Shown: one piece after another, positions 1 through 8,605 of the stretch
Position numbering within the stretch: the first letter of the stretch is position 1
Layout: every line of letters begins with the position of its first letter
NCBI GenBank assembly: GCA_018716135.1
Contig: DVKG01000003.1
Coordinates: forward strand, 1 to 64,000
DNA length: 64,000 nt
Direction: 5' to 3'
Source of the DNA: Scybalosoma faecavium
GTDB taxonomy: Bacteria > Bacillota > Clostridia > Christensenellales > Christensenellaceae
The notes under the pieces: generated by a model
What the model saw: only the letters and a program-made list of their open reading frames with translations
What the model was told of the DNA's origin: nothing
Databases searched by the model: none
Made by a program: the position numbers and the translations under genes

Positions 1-621
1 CTAGCTCACAAATATTACTGCTCAAAGTTTACTTTTCATTACGCCTTATTGTCTTTTTAACGTCCTCTCGCGCTCCGCTCGGCTTCCGCCGTGCCTCTCG
101 CGCGAGTGCCTGTATATAATACCAAACACCCCCGCCCTTGTCAACACCTTTTTTTACTTTTTTTCCAAAAAATTTTGGAATACTATTCACCCGCAAATCC
201 GAACTTATCTTCCTTATCTCCAACCCATAATCTGCTATTTCCCCTCCTATACCTCCTAATTCGTTTTCTATCTTTCGTCTTTCTCCACCATACCCCTCTC
301 TCCCCGCGAAATATTATGCAGCTTTTTCTTAAATATTCATCCTAAATTCATCACTTTTTTTGAAAAAAGTGAAAAAACAACAGTTTTTCAGCCTTATTAC
401 TGCGATATTTTCATGTTAATCGCATTCTAAAAGCATAAAACTCAATGCTCACCTTTGTTGTTTCTACTCTTTATTTTAACATTGTCTTTTAAAATTCTGA
501 TTCTTCTCTATATCTTTATTAATCTATATAATATCTTAATATCATCACGAATCATCTGAAAATAACGTCTCAGCATTTGTGTTTTAACTTGTAATTATGT
601 AAAGTACAATTATTTAGTTTT
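1..621. other. Gene-free left flank, AT-rich
   Basis: No convincing protein gene is visible on either strand. The short open frames here are compositionally biased and lack ribosome sites. The left 145 bases carry a strong minus-strand promoter (listed separately) whose leader contains GC-rich inverted repeats around 62-108. The rest, about 190-600, is very AT-rich with no recognisable element. It probably separates a stable-RNA operon lying outside the window from the gene starting at 709. Confidence 0.6.
116..144 (-). promoter_or_regulatory. Strong sigma-70 promoter reading leftwards, stable-RNA type
   Basis: On the minus strand TTGACA (139-144) and TATTAT (116-121) are separated by exactly 17 bases. 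A-tracts lie just upstream (about 147-185), like an UP element. The start region is GC-rich. No ribosome site or ORF follows within the window, so an rRNA or tRNA operon beyond the left edge is the likely target. That target is inference; the promoter elements are seen directly. Confidence 0.6.
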
Positions 622-708
622 TTGCACAAAATATATAGTGCATTTTCCTTCAAAATAGGGTATCATATATTTATTATAAAATCTAAAATTATTCTTGGAG
701 GTAAAAAT

Positions 709-1650
709 ATGAAATACCTTGTCATAGGCGCAGGCGGCACAGGCGGCTGCATTGGTGGATTCTTGGCGCATGGCGGTCAGGACGTTACTCTGATAGCACG
801 CGGCGAGCACCTAAAGGCTATCCAAGAAAACGGTCTGCACCTTATGTCATCTAAACTCGGCAATAACATGATAAAGATTAACGCTTGCGACGCGGACAGC
901 TACAACGATACACCCGACGTAGTATTCGTCTGCGTAAAAAGCTACGATCTTGAAAGCATAGTTCCGCTCATCAAAAGAGTCTGCACAGAAAAAACCATTA
1001 TCGTTCCCATACTCAACGTATTATCTGCAGGCGAAATGCTTCGCGATAAAACAGGCTTTGACGTACTCGACGGATGCGTATACGTCGTAGCTCATATCGA
1101 ATCTCCCGGCACGGTCATTCAGGAAGGTCCGCTTTTCCGCGTTGTCCTCGGTCAGAAAAACAACGAGAACTCTGTAGAAATCTATAACATGGCTAAAGAG
1201 CTCGAAGCTTGCAAAATTCGCTGCATTGTATCTGAAAACATCAAGCGCGACTGCCTCAGAAAATTCTCGATGGTTTCTCCTCTGGCGGCTGCTGAATCCT
1301 TTTATGATTGTTCCGCAGGCGGTTTAAAAGAAGGTCAGCGTCTAAGCATGTTCAAGAACTGTGTACGCGAAGTAATGGAGATGGCAGCTCATATGGGATA
1401 TATTCTCCCCGAAGACACAATCGAAAAGAATGTAAAAAGTCTTATGATGCTGGACGATAACTCTTATGCTTCTACAGTCAGAGACCTCAACGCAGGTAAA
1501 AAGAGTGAAACTAATCACATTATTTTTGACGTTGCACGTTATGGCCGCGAGCACAAGCTCAATTTCGCCAACTATTATATGGTATCCGGCAATCTGGGAT
1601 TCGCTTTCGATTCTGCCCCCGAATATGACCTCAGCCTCTTCAAAAGCTGA
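709..1650 (+). CDS. Ketopantoate reductase family protein (PanE/ApbA-like)
   Basis: A cytosolic NADPH-dependent 2-oxo-acid reductase family member of 313 residues. The N-terminus is a Rossmann fold beginning MKYLVIGAGGTGG, with the GxGxxG nucleotide loop at about residues 7-12. A C-terminal helical ApbA_C-type domain follows. I chose the ATG at 709 because GGAGG lies 8 bases upstream; the frame stays open to 622 but the extra 29 residues have no ribosome site. Family members reduce 2-dehydropantoate to pantoate in CoA synthesis, but no other pan genes are adjacent and many paralogues act on other oxo-acids, so the substrate is unproven. It is monocistronic and ends at a strong bidirectional hairpin. 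Confidence 0.75.
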   Translation: MKYLVIGAGGTGGCIGGFLAHGGQDVTLIARGEHLKAIQENGLHLMSSKLGNNMIKINACDADSYNDTPDVVFVCVKSYDLESIVPLIKRVCTEKTIIVPILNVLSAGEMLRDKTGFDVLDGCVYVVAHIESPGTVIQEGPLFRVVLGQKNNENSVEIYNMAKELEACKIRCIVSENIKRDCLRKFSMVSPLAAAESFYDCSAGGLKEGQRLSMFKNCVREVMEMAAHMGYILPEDTIEKNVKSLMMLDDNSYASTVRDLNAGKKSETNHIIFDVARYGREHKLNFANYYMVSGNLGFAFDSAPEYDLSLFKS

Positions 1651-1766
1651 TTTTTTAAGGGATAATGCAAAACAAAAAACGCGGGCTTGTATAAATCGCC
1701 CCAAAAAAGCCAGACTTTTTAAGCGTAGCAGTTTTACCGGCTGCTGCGCCGTTTTTATACAGCGAT

Positions 1767-1806
1767 AAAAAAACCGACCTCCAAAAGTGGGAGGTCGGTT
1801 TTTTTA
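1767..1806. terminator. Bidirectional intrinsic terminator
   Basis: A 10-bp stem (ACCGACCTCC with its complement) closes a short loop and is flanked by an A-run on the left and a T-run on the right. It therefore works for the + strand gene ending at 1650 and the minus-strand gene ending at 1834. Confidence 0.85.
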
Positions 1807-1833
1807 CTCAATTTAATTAGCTTTAATACTAAG

Positions 1834-2715
1834 TCAAATTACATTTGTCTTTTTCTTAGACTCCTGCTGTTCCTTTCTGCGCTTCTTAATGCCCTCGAGC
1901 ATTTTATCATACTCTTCCACAATAGGTCCTATACGGTCATCCATTATCTTCTTGCCTTTGTCCATAAGCACGCCGCGTTTGCAGAATTCATGCAGTCTGT
2001 CCTTGGCATGGCTGACAAAGAGTACAGTAACTCCGCTCTTTATGATTTCGGCAATTTTCTGTCTGCATTTCTCAGCAAAAGCCGCATCGCCTACGCTCAG
2101 GGCTTCATCTATAACGAGAATATCCGGCTTAATGCTGACGTTTATTGCAAAACCCAATCTCGCCTTCATACCGCTCGAATACATTCTGACAGGCTGATCC
2201 ATAAAATCGCCTATATCTGCAAATTCTATAACATCTTCTTCTATTTCTTTTATTCTGGCATTATTAAGCCCGAGTATGCAGCATTTGAGCGCAATGTTCT
2301 CTCGCCCTGTCATCTCCGAATCGAAACCCGCCGCCAGTTCCAACAACGCCGCCACCTGTCCGTTTACCTTCACTGTGCCTTTATCCGGAAACGCAACTCC
2401 GGTGACGAGCTTCAGCAAAGTAGACTTGCCGGCTCCGTTTCGCCCGACAAAGCCTACGCTTTCTCCTTTGCGGATTTCCAAATTAAAATCTTTGAGAGCG
2501 TGGAATTCCGTATACTTTATGCGCTTTTTTAAAAACATTCCCAAAAAACGCTGTCTGTCATCTTTGTACAGCTTATATGTCTTGCTGACATTCTTAAACG
2601 AAATGACAACGGGAGCGTTGGAAAAATCCTGCTCTTCCTGATCTTTTTCTGCATTTTCCGGAGTTTTCGGCTCGGACGCCTCTGTATTTTTTATATTTTT
2701 AATTTCTTCCTGCAT
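1834..2715 (-). CDS. ABC exporter ATPase for polysaccharide/teichoic acid (TagH/Wzt-like)
   Basis: The 293-residue ATP-binding subunit of an ABC-2 type surface-glycan exporter. Walker A GRNGAGKST is at residues 91-99, the signature YSSGMKARL at 179-187 and Walker B ILVIDE at 199-204. The N-terminal 35 residues and the C-terminal 25 residues are highly charged and poorly conserved. The YSSGM signature and the absence of a long C-terminal carbohydrate-binding domain are typical of TagH/KpsT/RfbE-type ATPases. It starts 13 bases after the permease gene stop, with GGAGATGATTTGCT before the ATG, so the two genes form one transcript. No glycosyltransferases are nearby, so the glycan cannot be named. 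Confidence 0.85.
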   Translation of the reverse strand: MQEEIKNIKNTEASEPKTPENAEKDQEEQDFSNAPVVISFKNVSKTYKLYKDDRQRFLGMFLKKRIKYTEFHALKDFNLEIRKGESVGFVGRNGAGKSTLLKLVTGVAFPDKGTVKVNGQVAALLELAAGFDSEMTGRENIALKCCILGLNNARIKEIEEDVIEFADIGDFMDQPVRMYSSGMKARLGFAINVSIKPDILVIDEALSVGDAAFAEKCRQKIAEIIKSGVTVLFVSHAKDRLHEFCKRGVLMDKGKKIMDDRIGPIVEEYDKMLEGIKKRRKEQQESKKKTNVI

Positions 2716-2728
2716 AGCAAATCATCTC

Positions 2729-3538
2729 CTATAGCATGTCCGGAATCTTCTTCCTGAGTCTGGTATAAGTGTACAATCCGAGTATAAATACGACAATTGT
2801 CCATAATATCATCATACCTGTCTCATACGGAGTCTCCCAAAACCACTGTTCAAAAAGGAATGCGTTTCTGTATCCGTTAGCAAAGTACGCCACCGGCGTT
2901 CCCATCATCACCGTCCGCAGCAGCTCCGAATCCAAACCGTACGGATTGTAGATTATGCCTGACAGCCAGAATATCGCCGCTATTATGGAGCGGACTATAT
3001 TCAAAAAGTCTACGCTTATTACGCTGAGAGGGGCCGTAATCCATGCGAGAAACACGAAAAACATATACATAAACGGCATATAGAAAAATATTTGCAAATT
3101 GTAAACAGACGGTTTCCCTCCGGTCAGTATAAGCACAACATAAACCACCGCCAGCAGAAGCACATGACTTATCAATTCTGACAACAGTTTGTATGTCGGA
3201 ATGGTGGATACAGGGAAGCTCATCTTAGTTACAAAAGCTTTTTTTGCTCTGAAACAGTTCGCTCCTTTCAGGATTGCCTCTTTCATGAAGAACCATGGGG
3301 TCAGACCTACCATCAGGAACTGAAAGAAATCCACCGTTATCCCCGCCACGGTTACGGTTCTCGCCGCGCGCAAACCTATCTGAAAAGCAAACCAATAAAC
3401 GAATATCGTTATACCGGGTTTTATTACAGACCAAACGGGACCGAGAGCAGAGCCTTTGTAAGACTTTATCAGCTCGCTTTTAGCCAATCTGAATATCTGT
3501 TGGAGAAACCTCTTGTGTTCTAGAAAAATTAAGCGCAT
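2729..3538 (-). CDS. ABC-2 type polysaccharide exporter permease (TagG/Wzm-like)
   Basis: A 269-residue integral membrane protein with about six hydrophobic segments, the partner of the ATPase encoded immediately downstream. The N-terminus LAKSELIKSYKGSALGP, followed by VWSVIKPGITIFVYW, is the family hallmark: an amphipathic entry helix before the first membrane span, as in TagG, Wzm and KpsM. The start has GAGG 11 bases upstream. Together with the ATPase it should flip an undecaprenyl-linked glycan across the membrane. The cargo is unknown. Confidence 0.85.
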   Translation of the reverse strand: MRLIFLEHKRFLQQIFRLAKSELIKSYKGSALGPVWSVIKPGITIFVYWFAFQIGLRAARTVTVAGITVDFFQFLMVGLTPWFFMKEAILKGANCFRAKKAFVTKMSFPVSTIPTYKLLSELISHVLLLAVVYVVLILTGGKPSVYNLQIFFYMPFMYMFFVFLAWITAPLSVISVDFLNIVRSIIAAIFWLSGIIYNPYGLDSELLRTVMMGTPVAYFANGYRNAFLFEQWFWETPYETGMMILWTIVVFILGLYTYTRLRKKIPDML

Positions 3539-3722
3539 CCGTTTAAGGACCTCTTTTCTTTGCAGTGTTGAATTTAAGGACAGCGAAGCCGCCGTATTCC
3601 TTAATATCAGATTATATCATTCTATTTAAAAAACCTCAACATATTTTGCCGCTCATTTGCCGATATCTCTATTTTTTTATTTATTTGAAATACGTAGGTT
3701 TTGTGTTAAACGCCTCCAGAGT

Positions 3723-3751
3723 TTGAATTTGTCCGTGTTTTATGTTATCAT
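3723..3751 (+). promoter_or_regulatory. Candidate promoter of the yybS-gdpP operon
   Basis: TTGAAT (3723-3728), a 17-base spacer and TATCAT (3746-3751) lie 37 bases before the ATG at 3789. The region between here and 3541 is the divergent intergenic space and holds nothing else I can recognise. Confidence 0.45.
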
Positions 3752-3788
3752 ATGGTACAATATAGTAGTCGATTACGGAGCTTAAAAA

Positions 3789-4799
3789 ATGACTGATAAC
3801 AAAGCTAAAATTACATCTGTCGCAGCCGGCGCGGTCACTTTCGCCGTGTTGGCATATCTTACCAACTACACCATTTTAGCAGCTCTTCTGCTGCCTGTGC
3901 CCGCGATTGTCTCATGTTTATCCGTGGGCAAACCAAAGCAGGCTTTACCCGTTTGCATCGCATTCGAAGCCGTCGCCTGCGCTCTTCTCTCCGGCTCGCT
4001 CTGGTTGTATGTGCTGATATATACGGTCTGCACGACAATCTCGTGCGCACTCGCGCAAAGCAGAACTCTTTCTGCATTTTACACAGTCGCTCTCAGCGTA
4101 GCGGGCGTGTTTCTCGGAGTGATGCTTACCGGGCTCGCTATAGCCGTAAGCGTCGGAATGGATCTGGCGTCATACATGGTCTCCATGATAGAAAGCTCCA
4201 TCGAAGCTTATCCCGCTTACAGCGCGCCGTATTATCTCATTCTTATAGCTCAGGATGCGGCATACGGAACAAGCGCCGACACCCTCAACAAAATGCTCGC
4301 GCTCTCTCCCGAAGACATGGCAAAATATGTAACGGATAATATCGACACGCTGAAATCTACCTTGGCAGTGCTTCTTCCATCTTATGCGTCGTCCGCCTCT
4401 GTTATATTCGGCGTAATATATCAAGCTTTGACTCGTAAGCTTGCCTCACTTTTCGGAGCAACGCTAAAGCCCATGCCTGCTTTCAGCGATTTTTATATTC
4501 CGCGTCCTTTTGTTCCTTACATTGTTATTACTTATTTTCTGTCATATGTTCCGAGTTTATTCGGCATAGAATCTTTAGTCGTTCCCGCTCAGATCCTCAG
4601 CTCTTTAGTTTCTATCGTATTCACGTTCATGGGCATGGTATTTTTCGACTATTTATTCAAATTTAAGATTAAATACCGCATACTGCGCATTATAATAATC
4701 GCCGCAGGAATAGTCGGCGTTCCGCAGGTATTCACGTGGCTCGGTATATTCGACGTAATAATAGATTTGAGACACAGAGTTAATTTCAAGAGGACCTGA
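3789..4799 (+). CDS. DUF2232 membrane protein (YybS family)
   Basis: A 336-residue polytopic membrane protein with about eight hydrophobic segments. The family (DUF2232, Bacillus YybS) has no firmly established biochemical role. Identification rests on the membrane pattern and on the position directly upstream of gdpP, rplI and dnaB, a gene order conserved in Firmicutes. GGAG lies 8 bases before the ATG. One base separates its stop from the gdpP start, so the two are translationally coupled. Confidence 0.75.
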   Translation: MTDNKAKITSVAAGAVTFAVLAYLTNYTILAALLLPVPAIVSCLSVGKPKQALPVCIAFEAVACALLSGSLWLYVLIYTVCTTISCALAQSRTLSAFYTVALSVAGVFLGVMLTGLAIAVSVGMDLASYMVSMIESSIEAYPAYSAPYYLILIAQDAAYGTSADTLNKMLALSPEDMAKYVTDNIDTLKSTLAVLLPSYASSASVIFGVIYQALTRKLASLFGATLKPMPAFSDFYIPRPFVPYIVITYFLSYVPSLFGIESLVVPAQILSSLVSIVFTFMGMVFFDYLFKFKIKYRILRIIIIAAGIVGVPQVFTWLGIFDVIIDLRHRVNFKRT

Positions 4800-4800
4800 T

Positions 4801-6720
4801 ATGTATAAAAGACGGCACTTCACTACCATAGGCTTGGTTTTTTTGATACTGCTCTACATATGCAGCTATATCGACAACGGAATATCAAGGCTGATGGCGT
4901 GCAGCTTCTGCGCTGCCGTATCTATCGTTTGTCTTTTCCTCCATCTCTTCGCCCTGCGCGACGCCGCCCGCGAAGATTCTCATATCAGAAAAGACGTAAT
5001 CGCACAATACGCCTCGTCATCTTCAATCCCTTTGATTATTTTTAAAGACAACGCCGAAGTTTTCTGGATGAATCCCGCTTTCACCGAAGCGTTTGGAGAA
5101 TCGCACGAAATACTCACCGACAGCGAAATGCGCGAGCTGGCCTTAGGCACAAAAGAAGATATAAGACTGCATCACGCATATTATCAGCGTGAATCTTCAG
5201 AAATTCAAACTGCGTTCGGAGCGTATCACATAGTACGCCTGCTCAAACGGCGTTCCTCCAGACTCAGACAGCAGGAGATAGATTCACGCACTGTTATCTG
5301 CCATATTCAGATAGACAGTTTTGTTGAGCTGACAGGTTCTCTGCCTCCGGCGGAGGCTTCTCTGTTGGAATCCAAAATAGACGAAAAGGTTGCAATATTG
5401 GCGGATCAAGCCAACGCAATGATGTTTAAGTATGACGACTATAAGTATATTCTGGCATTTGAACGCAAATATCTCCCACCCCTCATGCAGTCAAAATTCA
5501 GAATATTGGACGAAGTACGCGAGCTTAAAACTTCCGAGGGACAAAGTCCGACTCTAAGCATCGCACTCGGAACTTCCGAAACGTCCAAACGCTCCGGCAC
5601 ATTCGCGCTCTCCTCTATGGAGCTGGCTCTCGGACGCGGAGGAGATCAGGCCGTGCTCAAAACAGACGACGGCTTCACTTTCTACGGCGGCGTACAGCGG
5701 GCGGTTGAATCTTCAAACAAAGTCAAATCCCGAATGATAAGCAACGCTCTCAGACTTCTTATGGAGCAGGCTGACGACGTAATGCTCATGGGGCACAGCG
5801 CTCCCGATATGGACTCAATAGGCTCTGCGCTGGGTCTCCTCGCATGCGCGCGCACTCTCGGCAAGCCCGCCTTCATCGTACTCGACAAGCCCAACGACTC
5901 CATTGACCTGCTCATACGCGAGCTCGAGCATTCTCAAGCCTATCACAACATATTTATCACGCCTGAAGCCGCGCAGGAGCGCATAGATTCGCACACTCTG
6001 CTGATAGTCCTGGACACTCAGATAGCAAATATGACAATAGCCCCTCGCCTGTTGTCATTAACGGATAACATTGTAATTATAGATCACCATCTCCGAGGGA
6101 CTCACAGCATAGAGAAGTCCTCCCTTTTCTATCACGAACCGTACGCTTCCTCTACCGCAGAGATGGTCACGGAATTAATACAGTATTTCTCAGACAGAAC
6201 AAAACTGACGCCTCTGGAAGCGGACGCCCTCCTCGCAGGCATAGTAATAGATACAAAATCCTTCTCACTCAAAACAGGCGCGCGCACCTTCCAGGCCGCC
6301 TCGTATCTTAAAAAAGCCGGCGCAAACACAACTACTATACGTCAACTGTATCAGGATGATCTGTCTCTTTTCGTAGAAAAAGCAGATGTAGTATCCTCCG
6401 CCCATATAGAGAACGGCATAGCCGTCTCGTTCTGTCCGCCGCGCTCGCGCAGCCCCAGGCTCATAGCAGCTCAGGCGGCGGATACTCTGCTCGGGATACG
6501 CGGAGTTAAAGCTTCTTTCGTGCTTTGCGAGGAAAACGGACAGATAATAATAAGCGGCAGATCTCTCGGCGAAATCAACGTACAGATGATACTCGAGGGA
6601 CTGGACGGCGGCGGACACGCCACCATGGCCGGAGCGCAAATCCGCGGGGTGAGCCTCGAGGACGCAAGCAAAGCTCTCATCGAACGTCTCAAAAAAATGG
6701 GTATGCTCGATCAACATTGA
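4801..6720 (+). CDS. gdpP: Cyclic-di-AMP phosphodiesterase GdpP (DHH/DHHA1)
   Basis: A 639-residue membrane-bound phosphodiesterase predicted to hydrolyse c-di-AMP to pApA, controlling osmolyte and cell-wall homeostasis. Two membrane helices occupy residues 8-52, a PAS-like region about 70-135 and a degenerate GGDEF-like region about 165-300. The DHH domain has GHSAPDMDS at 331-339, a LIVLD aspartate near 405 and DHH at 428-430. The C-terminal DHHA1 domain carries GGGH near 605. The length matches the family and all metal-ligand motifs are present, so it should be active. It follows yybS by one base; GAGGACC precedes the ATG. Confidence 0.93.
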   Translation: MYKRRHFTTIGLVFLILLYICSYIDNGISRLMACSFCAAVSIVCLFLHLFALRDAAREDSHIRKDVIAQYASSSSIPLIIFKDNAEVFWMNPAFTEAFGESHEILTDSEMRELALGTKEDIRLHHAYYQRESSEIQTAFGAYHIVRLLKRRSSRLRQQEIDSRTVICHIQIDSFVELTGSLPPAEASLLESKIDEKVAILADQANAMMFKYDDYKYILAFERKYLPPLMQSKFRILDEVRELKTSEGQSPTLSIALGTSETSKRSGTFALSSMELALGRGGDQAVLKTDDGFTFYGGVQRAVESSNKVKSRMISNALRLLMEQADDVMLMGHSAPDMDSIGSALGLLACARTLGKPAFIVLDKPNDSIDLLIRELEHSQAYHNIFITPEAAQERIDSHTLLIVLDTQIANMTIAPRLLSLTDNIVIIDHHLRGTHSIEKSSLFYHEPYASSTAEMVTELIQYFSDRTKLTPLEADALLAGIVIDTKSFSLKTGARTFQAASYLKKAGANTTTIRQLYQDDLSLFVEKADVVSSAHIENGIAVSFCPPRSRSPRLIAAQAADTLLGIRGVKASFVLCEENGQIIISGRSLGEINVQMILEGLDGGGHATMAGAQIRGVSLEDASKALIERLKKMGMLDQH

Positions 6721-6745
6721 TAAATGCACAGATTTATCGTATAAT
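6717..6745 (+). promoter_or_regulatory. Internal promoter for rplI-dnaB
   Basis: TTGATA (6717-6722) overlaps the gdpP stop codon and is followed by a 17-base spacer and a perfect TATAAT (6740-6745), 40 bases before rplI. It would allow ribosomal protein expression independently of gdpP. Confidence 0.6.
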
Positions 6746-6784
6746 TACTGAGACAGAACAGAATACACAAAGGAGATACATAAC

Positions 6785-7231
6785 ATGAAAGTTATTTTAA
6801 ATCAAGATGTTAAAGGCAAGGGCAAGGCAGGAGACATCGTAAACGTCAGCGATGGTTACGCACGCAATTTCCTTCTGCCGAAGGGGCTCGCCAAGGAAGC
6901 CAACGCAAGCAACCTCAACTCCGCCAATCTCTCTAAGAAAGCAGCTCAGCACCGCAAAGAGCAGGAAAAGCAAGCCGCTATCGAGCTGGGAGAAAAGCTC
7001 AAAGGTATGACTGTAGAAGTCAAGGGCAAGGCCGGCGACGGTACGAAGCTCTTCGGCTCCATCACTTCCGCTGAAATAGCAGACGCTATCAAAGACGCCA
7101 CAGGCTACGAAATTGACAAGCGCAAGGTCGTATTGAACAGCAGCATCAAAGAACTGGGAGAATATGAGATCGGCCTGAGAATTTATCAGGAAATGCTCAT
7201 TAATATGAAAATAAACGTAGTGAAGGCATAA
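6785..7231 (+). CDS. rplI: 50S ribosomal protein L9
   Basis: 148 residues, the normal L9 length. The N-terminal domain shows the family pattern: MKVILNQDVKGKGKAGDIV followed by a GYARNFLLPKGLA segment. A long central helix (about 45-78) leads to the C-terminal RNA-binding domain. It binds 23S rRNA near the base of the L1 stalk and affects frame maintenance. AAGGAGA lies 9 bases upstream of the ATG. It has its own likely promoter and is followed 15 bases later by dnaB. Confidence 0.97.
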   Translation: MKVILNQDVKGKGKAGDIVNVSDGYARNFLLPKGLAKEANASNLNSANLSKKAAQHRKEQEKQAAIELGEKLKGMTVEVKGKAGDGTKLFGSITSAEIADAIKDATGYEIDKRKVVLNSSIKELGEYEIGLRIYQEMLINMKINVVKA

Positions 7232-7246
7232 AAACAGGGAATCACA

Positions 7247-8581
7247 ATGAACGAGCTGATCAGCCGCGTCCCTCCGAGCAACGCCGAGGCGGAGCAGTCT
7301 ATCCTCGGCGCAATGCTCCAGAGCGAGGAATGCGTACACATGGCCATAGAGCGGCTCAAGCGGGAGGATTTCTACCTGGAATTCAACCGCCGGATATGGG
7401 ACGCAATATTGGATCTTACAAACGCATATATGCCGGTGGATATTGTCACCGTGACGGAGCGGCTGGGCAGAGCCAATCTCTCTTTGGACGATCTGACATA
7501 TCTGTCTAATCTGACGCAGCTCGTACCTTCCGTGCGCAATCTGCCGTCATATATAGATATTGTTCGCGAAAAGAGCATAATGCGCAAGCTCCTCGCTGTC
7601 TGCGGAGAAGTCAGCGAGATGTGCTACAAAAGCGAAGAGCGCGCAAGCGATATAATAAACTACGCCAGCAGCGAGATATACAGAATATCTCAGGGCAAAG
7701 AATCCCGCAGCCTTATGCACATTCATACCGCGCTCGTAGAAGCATACGAGCTGATAAACAAAGCGGCTTTTTCAAAAGACGGTCTAATGGGCGTCGCCAT
7801 AGGCTTTCCCATGCTGGACAGAATGCTTAGCGGATTCCAAGCCTCACAGCTTATAATCATCGCCGGACGTCCCGGCATGGGTAAAACATCTTTCGCTCTC
7901 AACATCGTTGAGAACGTAGCGCTCTCTACAAACAGACCCGTGGCATTCTTCTCTTTGGAGATGAGCCGAGATCAGCTTGCCATGAGACTTATGTGCTCAG
8001 GCGCAAGTGTAGATTCTCAACTGGTTCGCTCCGGCAAGCTCCCGGTTGACGACTATTTTACTCTGACCGATGCGATGGTGCCGCTTGAAAAATCCTCTAT
8101 ATATATAGACGACACTCCCACTATAGGACCTTCTGAAATACTCTCCAAATCCAGAAGGCTCAAGCAGGAAAAAAAAGACCTCGCATTAATAGTGATAGAC
8201 TATCTGCAGCTCATGACTCTCTCCGGCAGGAGCAGCGAGAACAGACAGCAGGAAGTCTCCGCTCTCACCCGTTCTCTCAAAATAATGGCGCGCGAGCTGG
8301 ACGTTCCGATAGTTTTGCTCAGTCAGCTTTCCAGAGCGAGCGAAAAGAGAGAGAGCAAGCGTCCCATGCTGTCGGACCTGAGAGAATCCGGCTCCATCGA
8401 GCAGGACGCAGACGTCGTGCTATTTGTACACAGAGAGAGCTATTACTCAGAAACAAGTCAGCCCACAGACAAATCCTCCATTATAGTCGCTAAGCAGAGG
8501 AGCGGCCCAACAGGCTCCGTAGACGTCCTCTGGCGCGGAGAACAAACCAAGTTCTTGGAAGTGGATTACACATATGACTAA
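7247..8581 (+). CDS. dnaB: Replicative DNA helicase DnaB (Bacillus DnaC)
   Basis: A 444-residue hexameric replication-fork helicase. The N-terminal DnaB_N domain (PPSNAEAEQSILGAML, residues 9-24) is followed by a linker and a RecA-like motor with Walker A GRPGMGKTS at 207-215, LALIVIDYLQLM as Walker B and a QEVSALTRSLK segment. No intein is present although this gene is a common intein site. AGGGAA precedes the ATG, 15 bases after rplI. The rplI-dnaB pairing is conserved in Firmicutes. Confidence 0.97.
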   Translation: MNELISRVPPSNAEAEQSILGAMLQSEECVHMAIERLKREDFYLEFNRRIWDAILDLTNAYMPVDIVTVTERLGRANLSLDDLTYLSNLTQLVPSVRNLPSYIDIVREKSIMRKLLAVCGEVSEMCYKSEERASDIINYASSEIYRISQGKESRSLMHIHTALVEAYELINKAAFSKDGLMGVAIGFPMLDRMLSGFQASQLIIIAGRPGMGKTSFALNIVENVALSTNRPVAFFSLEMSRDQLAMRLMCSGASVDSQLVRSGKLPVDDYFTLTDAMVPLEKSSIYIDDTPTIGPSEILSKSRRLKQEKKDLALIVIDYLQLMTLSGRSSENRQQEVSALTRSLKIMARELDVPIVLLSQLSRASEKRESKRPMLSDLRESGSIEQDADVVLFVHRESYYSETSQPTDKSSIIVAKQRSGPTGSVDVLWRGEQTKFLEVDYTYD

Positions 8582-8605
8582 TTTTTTGTTAGGAAGTGAC
8601 GAATA

